DNA from: an uncultured Paracoccaceae bacterium
GTDB lineage: Bacteria > Pseudomonadota > Alphaproteobacteria > Rhodobacterales > Rhodobacteraceae
Assembly: GCA_947501555.1 (NCBI GenBank)
Contig: CANMWG010000001.1
Span: 1,674,001 to 1,738,000 of the forward strand
Direction of reading: 5' to 3'
Length of the DNA stretch: 64,000 nt
The translations under genes were made by a program, and so were the position numbers. Positions 1 to 9,638 of this stretch are shown here, in pieces. The notes under the pieces are model-generated. The model had not been told where the DNA came from and made no database searches. It saw only the letters and a list, made by a program, of their open reading frames with translations. Numbering within the stretch: the stretch's first letter is position 1; every line of letters begins with the position of its first letter.

Positions 1-1481
<1,481 letters not shown>

Positions 1482-1549
1482 TTGGTCACGACCAGCGCTT
1501 CCCCGTTGGTGCGTATGACATCACTATTTCCGGAATTGTTGGACAAATC

Positions 1550-2095
1550 ATGGCGCAAAAAGCCACCATCTATAAAGTAGAACTTTCCGTTTCGGATATG
1601 GACCGGCACTACTATGAGACGCATAAATTGACCATTGCCAAACACCCGTCCGAGACGGACGAACGGCTCATGGTGCGGGTGCTTGCCTTTGCACTCCATG
1701 CGCATGCGCAACTGGAAATGACAAAGGGGCTTTCAACGGATGACGAACCCGACATCTGGCAGAAAAGCCTGAGCGGCGAGCTAAAGTTATGGATCGCATT
1801 GGGGCTTCCCAGTGAAAAGGTCGTGCGTCAATCCTGTGGGAAATCGGATGAGGTGATCATCTATTCCTACGGCGGCAGAACAGCGGACATGTGGTGGGAA
1901 AAGATCAAAAATAGCACCACCCGGTTTGATAACCTCCGGGTTGTCAATTTTTCAGATAAGGAAACCGGCGAACTGGGCAACCTGGCCAGCCGGTCGATGA
2001 AGTTACAGGTCAACATTCAAGACGGCGATGTCATGGTCAGCGTGGATGGCAGCATCATCTACGTCACCCCGGTCAAATGGAAAAATGCGGCATAG
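1550..2095 (+). CDS. YaeQ family protein
   Basis: This 181-residue protein starts at MAQKATIYKVELSVSDMDR and carries YaeQ landmarks: HYYETHKLTIAKHPSETDERLM, then a central ELKLWIALG segment and IIYSYGG. YaeQ proteins have a PD-(D/E)XK nuclease-like fold, but their cellular role is unsettled. E. coli YaeQ was linked to suppression of rfaH loss, an effect later disputed. The frame stays open upstream to 1442 inside the aminotransferase gene; I prefer the ATG at 1550 because conservation starts there. The gene probably follows the aminotransferase in one transcript. Family assignment is confident; function is not. Confidence 0.85.
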   Translation: MAQKATIYKVELSVSDMDRHYYETHKLTIAKHPSETDERLMVRVLAFALHAHAQLEMTKGLSTDDEPDIWQKSLSGELKLWIALGLPSEKVVRQSCGKSDEVIIYSYGGRTADMWWEKIKNSTTRFDNLRVVNFSDKETGELGNLASRSMKLQVNIQDGDVMVSVDGSIIYVTPVKWKNAA

Positions 2096-2235
2096 GTGAC
2101 TGATATGCGCTGGGTAAGCGGGTGTCGGTTTGGGATCCGAAAATTTCCGCATTAAAATGCCGTGCTCCTTCGATTTCATATTGTGGAAGCTCTGAATGCT
2201 CTCAACGGGCCGCATCAGACAATACTGATCCAGAC

Positions 2236-2313
2236 CTGACCTTCACGTTGACCTCGGCTGAGAGCAGCTGTGCGGGACGAAACTGTCGTTGCCGGATTTC
2301 AAGTGAAGGTCAG
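2236..2313. repeat. 11-bp inverted repeat in a gene-free gap
   Basis: The arms CTGACCTTCAC (2236-2246) and GTGAAGGTCAG (2303-2313) are perfectly complementary and separated by 56 bp. The right arm overlaps the stop codon of the EamA gene. The gap 2096-2309 holds no credible gene. The spacing is long for a terminator, and no T-tract follows. It could be a decayed repeat or a structured 3' end for the two convergent transcripts. Confidence 0.3.
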
Positions 2314-3239
2314 CTAACAGTTTTTGGCCGCCGGACTGCGAGCACCCCTGCAACAACGATTAGCGCTATTCCAGCCACCGCAACTGCATCGGGCCGTTCG
2401 TCAAAAAAGACTGCGCCCCATATCAATGCAAACCCCACATACGCGAAGTCAAACGTGCCGACAGTCGAGGCGGGAGCGGACTGATAAGCAACAGCCGTCC
2501 CGATGGAGGCAACCAGGATCAGCGCAGCCAAGATTGCGATGTTTCGCCATTCGTCGGGTGACATCACAACCCAGGAAGTCGTCAAAAATCCTACCGTGTC
2601 TAATTCAAGAAGCGCACCCACGGCCAGCCCGGTCGCTCCAAAAACGATAAAGATTGCATTCAGTCCTAGGGCGAGTGAAGCAGGATGTTCATTAAGGCAC
2701 TTCGTTCGCGTTAAGATCATCGCCGCGGCGTAGAGAACAGCAGCTAGAATTGGGAGCAGCGCAGCCCATTGGAACGCATCGCCTCCCGGACGTAAGACGA
2801 GCAGAATACCCAGAAATCCCAAGACAACACCGGCCCATTGCATTCTGCCAACGGCCTCGCCTGCAAAGACTGCGGCGAATGCTACGATGAACAACGGCAA
2901 GGTGTAGTAAGCAGCGGCCGCAACTGCCAATGGCAGAAGCGGAAGGGACAGGTAGTAAGCGATCCACATAAGAGCCAGCAGAATGGATCGGACCGCAATC
3001 CAAGGGATAGACCTTGGCGTCAGTCTTTCCGCGCCAAAGATCAGCAACGCCCCTACCAAAAGAACTGGGAAGGCAAGCAAGGAGCGAACAAAAAATAGTT
3101 GCCAAATGCCCATTCCACCGCCACCGCCGAGAGCCTTGATCAACGCGTCACCCAATGACAAAGCAAGCACAGTGCCGACTATGGTCGCCACTCCGAGACG
3201 GACATTATCGACGGCTTTGATATCTGAACTGTTGGCCAT
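2310..3239 (-). CDS. EamA-family (drug/metabolite) transporter
   Basis: This 309-residue very hydrophobic protein has about ten predicted membrane helices arranged as two EamA repeats, the layout of the drug/metabolite transporter superfamily. The second repeat ends with SAPASTVGTFDFAYVGFALIWG. The start MANSSDIKAVDN at 3239 places the first helix (GVATIVGTVLALSLGDALI) near the N-terminus; the frame continues upstream but that part is not membrane-like. The substrate cannot be told from sequence. The gene stands alone between two short gaps. Confidence 0.85.
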   Translation of the reverse strand: MANSSDIKAVDNVRLGVATIVGTVLALSLGDALIKALGGGGGMGIWQLFFVRSLLAFPVLLVGALLIFGAERLTPRSIPWIAVRSILLALMWIAYYLSLPLLPLAVAAAAYYTLPLFIVAFAAVFAGEAVGRMQWAGVVLGFLGILLVLRPGGDAFQWAALLPILAAVLYAAAMILTRTKCLNEHPASLALGLNAIFIVFGATGLAVGALLELDTVGFLTTSWVVMSPDEWRNIAILAALILVASIGTAVAYQSAPASTVGTFDFAYVGFALIWGAVFFDERPDAVAVAGIALIVVAGVLAVRRPKTVS

Positions 3240-3274
3240 GCCGAACGCTAGCCGGTGCAGACGGAATTGGAAAT

Positions 3275-3335
3275 GCCGACATTCGCTGTCATGCAGCAAC
3301 GCGGTAGGTCTGGGCTCGAAGCCGACCGTCCCTGC
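3275..3335. repeat. Degenerate intergenic repeat, copy A
   Basis: This stretch shares an ordered set of words with 42118-42176: GACATTC, then GCAGCA, then TGGGCTC-AAGCCG, at similar spacing. Neither copy is translated. It looks like a decayed dispersed repeat rather than a regulatory site. The remainder of the gap to 3506 shows nothing I can name. Confidence 0.4.
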
Positions 3336-3506
3336 AATCTGTGCGAACGTCGGCTCTACCGATTTTTAGAAAATTCTGTCATTTGAAGACGTAAAGGTCA
3401 AAGTGGCCGGACATTCGAGGTGCGCCCAACCCAACGGCGCATCCAAGGTAGCTTCCGCTCAAACCCGGTGCTAGCATCGGTGACAGACCGCAAAGGAATG
3501 CCCAAG

Positions 3507-3908
3507 ATGACCGACGCGCTGCCAGAATACTACTTTCGTATCCGCGACAATGGCGCGGCCGTCTTTCGGGTGCAATCCGAAAACAGACAACGACGGATCG
3601 AGATGGAGCAGATCGCGGTCGCCAACACCAACCGGGGCGATTTCAAAGCGCATGGGGACTACACCCTGACCCCCGAAGATCAAACCGCCATCACCGACTG
3701 GCTGGCAAAGCGCATGGCCCAACTGAATGCCCGCGCAATGGACGACATCCACCGGACCGTCGACCATCTCAATATGACAACACAATGGGCGCAGGCCAAA
3801 GCCACCGACACCGAATTGGATGACGTGACCGACCGGCTTTTGCTGGCGATGCATGATTTGCGCAGCGTGCTGGTGCGCAAAAAGGCTGACAAGGCTGCAA
3901 AAGACTGA
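3507..3908 (+). CDS. Conserved hypothetical protein
   Basis: This 133-residue soluble protein has no signal peptide or membrane segment. The ATG at 3507 (MTDALPEYYFRIRDNGAAVF) is favoured because AAGGA lies 10 bp upstream; an ATG at 3498 would leave too little room for that site. The first half alternates beta-rich and charged stretches. The second half (LAKRMAQLNARAMDDIHRTV onward) reads as long helices, with a lysine/alanine-rich C-terminus. I do not recognise a family. It is convergent with the 2-hydroxyacid dehydrogenase gene. Confidence 0.65.
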   Translation: MTDALPEYYFRIRDNGAAVFRVQSENRQRRIEMEQIAVANTNRGDFKAHGDYTLTPEDQTAITDWLAKRMAQLNARAMDDIHRTVDHLNMTTQWAQAKATDTELDDVTDRLLLAMHDLRSVLVRKKADKAAKD

Positions 3909-3933
3909 GCCCGGTAAAGTGCCCGGCGATGTG

Positions 3934-3977
3934 TATGTACACGATATGTACAGATTCTGTACGCAATACAGACGTGG
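3934..3977. repeat. 11-bp periodic TGTAC array, copy 1
   Basis: Three consecutive 11-mers start with TNTGTAC at 3934, 3945 and 3956 (TATGTACACGA, TATGTACAGAT, TCTGTACGCAA), followed by a weaker fourth. The spacing is exactly about one DNA helical turn. Positions 3944-3967 match 58458-58481 at 21 of 24 bases. It lies between two convergent genes. Confidence 0.6.
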
Positions 3978-3978
3978 T

Positions 3979-4926
3979 TTAGACGGCCTGCGGCAACGGG
4001 CGGCCCTCATCCCAAGCGATGATGTTATCGAGGGCCATCTGCCCCATGGCGGCACGCACTTCTAGCGCGGCTGTGCCCAGGTGCGGCAGCAGAACGACAT
4101 TCTCCATTTCGCGCAAAGCCTTGGGAACAAAGGGTTCTTTGACAAAAACATCCAAACCCGCACCGGCGATCTGGCCTGCCTGCAGCGCAGCAATCAATGC
4201 GTCCTCATCGACCACATCGCCCCGGGCGATATTGACGAAAATACCCGAAGGTTTCATTGCAGCCAATGCAGTAGCATCAATCATCCCCGTATTCGCGCCA
4301 CCCCCCGGAACCGTGACGACCACAATATCAGATTGGGACATCAGGTCGGCCAAACTCTCAACCTGACGGGCAGGCAGATCCACCGACTTGCGCGATCTGT
4401 TGTAGAAAAGAACAGGCATTTCAAAGCCATAGTGACAGCGGCGCGCAACAGCCTGACCAATGCGACCCATGCCAACGATACCCACGGTTTTGCCGGTGAC
4501 ATGGGTGCCCAACATATGGGTCGGACCCCACCCATGCCACTGATCTGCACGCACCAAGCGCTCTCCTTCGCCCGCCCGACGACAAGTGGATAGGATCAAT
4601 GTCATGCCGATATCAGCGGTGGCATCGGTTACAACATCGGGGGTATTTGAGACAGAAACACCCACTTTTTCAGCGGCTTGCACATCAATATGATTATATC
4701 CCACACCAAAATTCGCAAGCACACCGCAGCGGATCTGCCCTGTGAACGCGTCCTTAACAAATTGATCACCAAGTGTCGGTAGGATCGCATCATAGTCTCG
4801 CAGAGCGGCTTTTGCCTCCTCTACCGTTAACCCTTCCGCCGTGTCGCGCACGGTTACATCATAGCGTGCACGCGCAGCTGCAAGATTTGCATCAGGCAAG
4901 ACCCTGGTAATCAGAAGCTTTCTCAA
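3979..4926 (-). CDS. D-2-hydroxyacid dehydrogenase (glyoxylate/hydroxypyruvate reductase type)
   Basis: This is a 315-residue NAD(P)-dependent D-2-hydroxyacid dehydrogenase that would reduce glyoxylate, hydroxypyruvate or a similar 2-oxoacid in the cytoplasm. The Rossmann motif GIVGMGRIGQAVARR lies near residue 145. The catalytic Arg is in NIARGDVVDEDAL, the Glu in DVFVKEPFVP and the His in LLPHLGTA. The start is a TTG at 4926 whose bases overlap the csaA-like stop (TTGA), so translation is probably coupled. Exact substrate is not readable; glycerate dehydrogenase or formate-dehydrogenase-like relatives are less likely by length and motif. Confidence 0.85.
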   Translation of the reverse strand: MRKLLITRVLPDANLAAARARYDVTVRDTAEGLTVEEAKAALRDYDAILPTLGDQFVKDAFTGQIRCGVLANFGVGYNHIDVQAAEKVGVSVSNTPDVVTDATADIGMTLILSTCRRAGEGERLVRADQWHGWGPTHMLGTHVTGKTVGIVGMGRIGQAVARRCHYGFEMPVLFYNRSRKSVDLPARQVESLADLMSQSDIVVVTVPGGGANTGMIDATALAAMKPSGIFVNIARGDVVDEDALIAALQAGQIAGAGLDVFVKEPFVPKALREMENVVLLPHLGTAALEVRAAMGQMALDNIIAWDEGRPLPQAV

Positions 4927-5261
4927 TGTAGGCGCCCTCCCTCGGGTACATTCTGATCGGGGCCGACAAGTACGACCTCACCGGTTTCATCTGGCATACC
5001 AAGGACCAATACTTCGGACATGAATTTGCCAATCTGACGTGGCGGAAAGTTCACAACTGCCATGACCTGTCGCCCTACCAATTTTTCCGGATCATAATGC
5101 ACGGTGATCTGGGCCGAGGTTTTTTTCTCGCCAATCTCATCGCCAAAATCGATCCACAGCTTGATGGCCGGCTTGCGCGCCTCTGGATAAGGTTCGGCAC
5201 GCAGCACCGTACCCACACGGACGTCGACTTTCAGGAAATCATCAAAGGAAATTTCACTCAT
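4923..5261 (-). CDS. csaA: CsaA-like tRNA-binding OB-fold protein
   Basis: This 112-residue protein consists of a single EMAP/CsaA-type OB domain. Diagnostic stretches are FLKVDVRVGTVLRAEPYPEA, KLWIDFGDEIGEKKTSAQIT and VVNFPPRQIGKFMSEVLVLG. CsaA proteins bind tRNA-like RNA and have been described as secretion-related chaperones in Bacillus. The start MSEISFDDFL at 5261 fits the family length; the open frame upstream lies inside proC. It overlaps the end of proC by 8 bp and the TTG start of the dehydrogenase by 4 bp, so the three probably form one transcript. Confidence 0.88.
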   Translation of the reverse strand: MSEISFDDFLKVDVRVGTVLRAEPYPEARKPAIKLWIDFGDEIGEKKTSAQITVHYDPEKLVGRQVMAVVNFPPRQIGKFMSEVLVLGMPDETGEVVLVGPDQNVPEGGRLH

Positions 5262-6069
5262 TTGCCAATTCCTTTGATCGGGTGGCGGCTGCAGAAACAG
5301 CACGTTTCAATAAATCAGGAAAGCCGGTTTTTGCGTCCATCAAGACCTCTAAAGCGGCCTGCGTGGTCCCGTTGGGCGAGGTGACATTTACGCGCAATTC
5401 GGCCGGTGTTTCTTTTGCATTTTCTGCGAGTGTCCCTGCCCCGCCAACAGTGGCACGCGCAAGCTGCAAGGCCAATTCAGCCGAGAGTCCCTGGGCTTCG
5501 CCCGCCGCGGCTAACGTCTCGATCAAATGAAAGACATATGCAGGGCCCGAGCCTGACAGAGCTGTCACCGCATCCATCTGCCCTTCGTGTTCCAAACGGA
5601 CTGTTTGACCAATCGCGCGCAGCAACGTTTCTGCAAGATCAAGATCATCTGCGCTGGTATTGACGTTGCCGATCAACGCGGTGATCCCGCGCCCAATTGC
5701 GGCAGGTGTGTTAGGCATGGCACGCACAATGGGCGTTTGCGCGCCTAACATCGCCTCAAACGTCTGCATCGGGGTACCCGCGGCGATTGAGATCACAAGC
5801 GTCGTTCCATTGCCCCACATTTTGACCTGCGGCAATGCGGCCGTCATCATCTGCGGTTTGACAGCGATCAGTGCGATTGCCGGGTTCTCCGGCAAATCGC
5901 CGCCAATATTGACACCCTGCGCCAACAGCCAATCGGATGGTTTAGGGTCTATCACCCAAACCGATGCAGCTGGCAGCCCATTACGCAACCAACCTTCAAG
6001 CATCGCAGAGCCCATCTTACCACAGCCCAAAAGGACAAGACCGCGTGTCGCGACATCATTCATATTCAT
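5254..6069 (-). CDS. proC: Pyrroline-5-carboxylate reductase
   Basis: This 271-residue enzyme carries out the last step of proline synthesis, NAD(P)H reduction of pyrroline-5-carboxylate. The N-terminal nucleotide-binding motif is VLLGCGKMGSAMLEGWL. The C-terminal dimer and active-site region has the signature VTALSGSGPAYVFHLIETLA. An AGAGGT ribosome site lies 7 bp before the ATG at 6069; a second ATG lies two codons later. It sits between a YbjN gene, separated by a perfect palindrome, and the overlapping csaA-like gene. The identification is firm. Confidence 0.95.
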   Translation of the reverse strand: MNMNDVATRGLVLLGCGKMGSAMLEGWLRNGLPAASVWVIDPKPSDWLLAQGVNIGGDLPENPAIALIAVKPQMMTAALPQVKMWGNGTTLVISIAAGTPMQTFEAMLGAQTPIVRAMPNTPAAIGRGITALIGNVNTSADDLDLAETLLRAIGQTVRLEHEGQMDAVTALSGSGPAYVFHLIETLAAAGEAQGLSAELALQLARATVGGAGTLAENAKETPAELRVNVTSPNGTTQAALEVLMDAKTGFPDLLKRAVSAAATRSKELANE

Positions 6070-6110
6070 GCAACATACCTCTTGGAAGAACATGAAGACG
6101 TTACGCAAAG

Positions 6111-6136
6111 GTAAGATGGGTTTAAACCCATCTTAC
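6111..6136. repeat. Perfect 26-bp palindrome (dispersed repeat)
   Basis: The half-site GTAAGATGGGTTT (6111-6123) is followed immediately by its exact reverse complement (6124-6136). It sits in the 75-bp gap between ybjN and proC. A related copy with GATGGGTC/GACCCATC arms plus TTACG lies at 34188-34209, so it behaves like a small dispersed intergenic palindrome. In RNA it would form a stable hairpin and could attenuate read-through between the two genes. Confidence 0.75.
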
Positions 6137-6144
6137 GATATTTC

Positions 6145-6648
6145 TCAGGCGCGTCCGTAAGCCCCGCCGATGGCAACCTGTACGGCCTCTTGTGGCGTCC
6201 GGTCCGCCCATGTCACCAATTGGATCGCTGGGTAGTATTGCTCACAGGCCGCAACGGCGGCACCGATCATCGTGTCCACCTGATCCGGACCGGCCATTTG
6301 ATCACCCGCCAACATCAGCCCATACCGGTAAACCATCAACTTTTGTTCATCCCACCAAGTAAACGACCCGGCCCAGCAGCGATCATTGATGGTGTTCAGC
6401 GCCTCATAAATGGCCGGCATCCGGTCTGCTGGGGGCTCCATGTCAAAGGTGCAGATCAAACGCAGCGTTTCATCGAAACGTGACCAGGCAAGGGTGATCG
6501 AATAGGTGCGCCATTGGCCCTCAACGGCCATCGCGATCTGATCGTCGTGGATACGGTCAAATTCCCATTCGTGATGTTCGGCGATGTGCTCCACCAGATC
6601 GATAGGGTGAATATCATCAGCCTCAAGGTAATGTTCGGACAATGCCAT
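6145..6648 (-). CDS. YbjN domain-containing protein
   Basis: This 167-residue soluble protein is of the YbjN type, a fold related to type III secretion chaperones but with unclear function. Recognisable parts are HHEWEFDRIHDDQIAMAVEG near the N-terminus, the ITLAWSRFDETLRLICTFDM strand and NTINDRCWAGSFTWWDEQKL in the middle. YbjN next to proC is a common arrangement in Rhodobacterales. No signal peptide or membrane helix is visible. The family is confident; the role is unknown. Confidence 0.85.
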   Translation of the reverse strand: MALSEHYLEADDIHPIDLVEHIAEHHEWEFDRIHDDQIAMAVEGQWRTYSITLAWSRFDETLRLICTFDMEPPADRMPAIYEALNTINDRCWAGSFTWWDEQKLMVYRYGLMLAGDQMAGPDQVDTMIGAAVAACEQYYPAIQLVTWADRTPQEAVQVAIGGAYGRA

Positions 6649-6967
6649 ATGCTCGGCCTCACTGCTTTGGCGCTGGGGTCATGGCAGCGCCCCAAGCGCT
6701 AGGTGCCTGCTCTAGAGGCGGTATTGTTCACCGTTCTCCCCTACTACATATCGTGGCCGCTACGCACGCACCTGTAAAGCAATTTCTTGGGGATAAGTGA
6801 GCGTTACGCAAATTTCATGTGGGTAAGTACGATCGCGCCCATCGTTTCCAATCGGTTGGACCGTCCGCCGGTCGGGCATCTTATGAGAGCTGCAATCGTT
6901 TCCAAGTGGACCAAATAGCGTGAAGCACCCGTCTATCGCATGCCGCGATCAAACGGCCCCCTTCGGT
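6649..6967. other. Gene-free gap
   Basis: I see no coding sequence here. The only structure is a short direct repeat, ATCGTTTCCAA, at 6841-6851 and 6895-6905, each followed within a few bases by TGGACC. No convincing terminator for the siderophore operon is visible. Confidence 0.5.
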
Positions 6968-8785
6968 CTATGATCCCTTCTGTCGCGCCCAAAGCGCCGA
7001 ATAGAGCCCCCCCTGCCCCAAAAGGGCATCATGGGTCCCATCCTCAATAACCTGCCCTTGATCGAGCACCACAATCCGGTCCATTTGCGCCAACGTGGAC
7101 AGCCTATGCGCAATTGAGATGACGGTCTTGCCTTGCATCACCGCGTAAAGCGCTTCTTGAATTTCCGCCTCAACATTGCTGTCCAAAGCGGATGTGGCCT
7201 CATCCAAAATCAGGATCGGCGCGTTCTTCAGGATCACCCGGGCAATCGCGATCCGCTGACGTTGCCCGCCCGAAAGCGTCACACCCCGTTCGCCCACATG
7301 CGCATTGTAGCCCCGCCGCCCATGGCTATCACAGAGCGTTTCGATGAAGTCATGGGCCTTGGCTTGTTTGGCCGCACGGATCATCGCAGCGTCATCAGCT
7401 GCGCTGTTTCCATAGAGCAGATTGTCCCGGACAGACCGATGCAGTAGCGCCGTGTTCTGGCTGACCATCCCGATTTGTTGCCGCAGCCCCTTTTGCGACA
7501 GCGCCGTGATCGGCGTCCCGTCGATCAAAATCTGCCCCTTCTCGGCATCATGAAACCGCATCAAAAGGTTGACCAAACTGGATTTCCCCGCACCGGACCG
7601 CCCAACCAACCCCAGCTTTTGGCCCGCGGGGATGATCAGGCTCACGTTGTCTAACCCATGACCCTGTTTGCCGTAGCGATGGGTCACATTTTCAACTCTA
7701 ATTTCCGAGGCCTGCGCGGACAGATCAACGGCGCGCGGTGCGTCGGTGATCTGATGCGGGGCGGCCAGCGACTGCAGCCCCTCTTGAATGATCCCGCTGT
7801 TTTCAAACAGCCGGATGGTGACCCACATGATCCAGTTACTCATCCCGTTCAGCCGGATGGTCAGGGCCGCAGCGGCCGCAACCTCGCCCACCGACACGGC
7901 TCCCTTGGTCCACAACCACACGGCTGGCCCCACCACGATCGCGATCAGGATCCCGTTGATGGCGTTCATCCCAAAGGCCAGCATCGTCATCAGCCGCAAA
8001 AACCGCTGAAACCGCAACCGCAACCGCCGCAAAGCGGATAGCGCGTAGTCCTGTTCCTGGGTTTCATGGGCAAAAAGCTTGACCGTCTCGATATTGCTAT
8101 AGGCATCGACCACGCGCCCCGTGGTCAGCGACCGCGCGTCCGCCCAGCGTTCCGAGGCCACGCCCACATGCAGCGCGATGTAGCGCACATAAAACCCATA
8201 ACCGATGACCCAAAGCGCCAATGGCACACCCAGTCGCGGGTCAATCTGGCTGAGGATCAGGATCGCCCCGATCACATAAGTGACGCTGAACCAGAGCGCC
8301 TCAAACGCCATATGCACGCTGTCTTGCACTGCAGGGCCCATCTGCATCACCCGGTTGGACAAACGCCCGGCAAAGTCGTTCTGAAAGAACCCAACCGACT
8401 GCCCCAGCAGATGTTTATGCGCCCGCCAGCGCACTTGTTCTTGCAGGTTGGATGACAGGGTTTGTTCCAACAACAGATGGTTCAACGTCACAATTGCAGG
8501 CCGGATCAGCAGCACCACAAAAAGTGCGATCAGCACCTCGGTGCCATGGGCGGCCCAGAATGTCGTGGGTCCGCTGTTTGTCATCAGGTCAATCAACCGA
8601 CCCGAATAGAAAATCAGCCCGCTTTCCATCAAGGCGGTCAGCAGCCCGACCAAGGCGATCCACGGCAGCCAGCCTTTGTAGGGGGCCAGATGCGATTGCA
8701 GGTAACCCAAGACGGTCGCGGGTGGTGGGCCCTCAATAGTGCCCGCAAAGGGATCCACACGGGTTTCAAAGTAACGAAATAACAT
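6968..8785 (-). CDS. ABC exporter (fused membrane and ATPase domains), candidate siderophore exporter
   Basis: This 605-residue half-transporter has an N-terminal six-helix exporter-type membrane domain (about residues 35-330) and a C-terminal ATPase (about 360-600). The ATPase shows Walker A GRSGAGKSSL, the signature LSGGQRQRIAIAR, Walker B ILILDEATSALD and the H-loop in SIAHRLS. It would work as a dimer in the inner membrane. It lies 10 bp after asbF on the same strand, with no room for a separate promoter, so export of the finished siderophore is the natural inference. By sequence alone it could also be a multidrug or lipid exporter. Known petrobactin export in Bacillus uses a different transporter type. 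Confidence 0.88.
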   Translation of the reverse strand: MLFRYFETRVDPFAGTIEGPPPATVLGYLQSHLAPYKGWLPWIALVGLLTALMESGLIFYSGRLIDLMTNSGPTTFWAAHGTEVLIALFVVLLIRPAIVTLNHLLLEQTLSSNLQEQVRWRAHKHLLGQSVGFFQNDFAGRLSNRVMQMGPAVQDSVHMAFEALWFSVTYVIGAILILSQIDPRLGVPLALWVIGYGFYVRYIALHVGVASERWADARSLTTGRVVDAYSNIETVKLFAHETQEQDYALSALRRLRLRFQRFLRLMTMLAFGMNAINGILIAIVVGPAVWLWTKGAVSVGEVAAAAALTIRLNGMSNWIMWVTIRLFENSGIIQEGLQSLAAPHQITDAPRAVDLSAQASEIRVENVTHRYGKQGHGLDNVSLIIPAGQKLGLVGRSGAGKSSLVNLLMRFHDAEKGQILIDGTPITALSQKGLRQQIGMVSQNTALLHRSVRDNLLYGNSAADDAAMIRAAKQAKAHDFIETLCDSHGRRGYNAHVGERGVTLSGGQRQRIAIARVILKNAPILILDEATSALDSNVEAEIQEALYAVMQGKTVISIAHRLSTLAQMDRIVVLDQGQVIEDGTHDALLGQGGLYSALWARQKGS

Positions 8786-8795
8786 CGGGGGTCCT

Positions 8796-9638
8796 TTAGG
8801 ATGCGTGCTGCAATTGCGATGTCGGACGCGTTGACATCATCCGGCGCAATGCATCGCAGTCGCGTTTGAGCGTGTTGAACACATCGGCCCCAAACCATTC
8901 CAACGACACTGGCGCGTCCGGCGTGTCCTTCAGATCATCCAGCAAGGCGTCATAGGGCATCGCCCCGTCAAACAGCGGCACGATCCCTTGGCGTGATCCA
9001 GCGGCGTTATAGATGTTATCGGGCGCAAACACGGGCAGTTCCGACCGGTCAGCGATGTTTTTGAAGTGATAGTTCCGGACCTTTGGGCACAGAATCTGAT
9101 GCGCGGCAACAGGGTCATCACCGCCTTCCCAGACATGCAACGCGTCGAAATTGATGGCGAGTGCGGGGTGATCGACCTCTTCCACCAATTGGATGGTCGA
9201 GGCCAGCGTGTCAGCCAAAGTGCCCGGATGTGTCTCAATCAGCAGGTAACACCCTTGATCCGCGATTTGCGCGCAGGCTTGGCGCAACGCGCCCGTGATC
9301 TGCGCACGATCCTCTGCAGAGATCGCTGCACTGCCAACCTTGCCTGCAAACGTCCGGATATTGTTGCTGCCCCACCGACGGGCCTGATGCAGCACGGCCG
9401 TGGTCTTGGGGGTCAGCGCGTCGGGTTGTTCAAGCGGGAGATAGTCACTGATCATAGGCACTTGCAGCCCGAACGCGGCCAACCACCTGCCGTCATAGCC
9501 TGATGCGAAGGGGATGTTTTGGGCATGGGCACCCCAAATCTCAATCCCTTGGAACCCGTTGCGGCTGGCCCAATCTGCGATTTGTTCGAGGCTCAGCAAA
9601 TGATGCCGAAATGTGATTGTGCAAAGAGAGATTTTCAT
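8796..9638 (-). CDS. asbF: 3-dehydroshikimate dehydratase, AsbF-like
   Basis: This 280-residue TIM-barrel protein of the xylose isomerase-like/AP endonuclease 2 family has the same length as B. anthracis AsbF, which converts 3-dehydroshikimate to 3,4-dihydroxybenzoate for petrobactin. It starts MKISLCTITFRHHLLSLEQI. Likely metal and substrate residues lie in LLIETHPGTLADT, AINFDALHVW, NYHFKN and VSLEWFG. The ATG at 9638 overlaps the end of asbDE by 4 bp. The frame is open upstream but lies inside asbDE. The asb context makes the dehydratase role much more likely than a sugar isomerase. Confidence 0.88.
   Translation of the reverse strand: MKISLCTITFRHHLLSLEQIADWASRNGFQGIEIWGAHAQNIPFASGYDGRWLAAFGLQVPMISDYLPLEQPDALTPKTTAVLHQARRWGSNNIRTFAGKVGSAAISAEDRAQITGALRQACAQIADQGCYLLIETHPGTLADTLASTIQLVEEVDHPALAINFDALHVWEGGDDPVAAHQILCPKVRNYHFKNIADRSELPVFAPDNIYNAAGSRQGIVPLFDGAMPYDALLDDLKDTPDAPVSLEWFGADVFNTLKRDCDALRRMMSTRPTSQLQHAS

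Noticed and set aside
2122-2484. Plus-strand open frame of 120 residues
   Set aside because: It overlaps the 3' end of the EamA gene in antisense, has low-complexity Ser/Thr/Ala content and no ribosome site.
3301-3360. Possible tRNA-like stem-loop in the gap after EamA
   Set aside because: The paired words do not form a four-arm cloverleaf and lack the conserved T-loop; it fits the degenerate repeat better.
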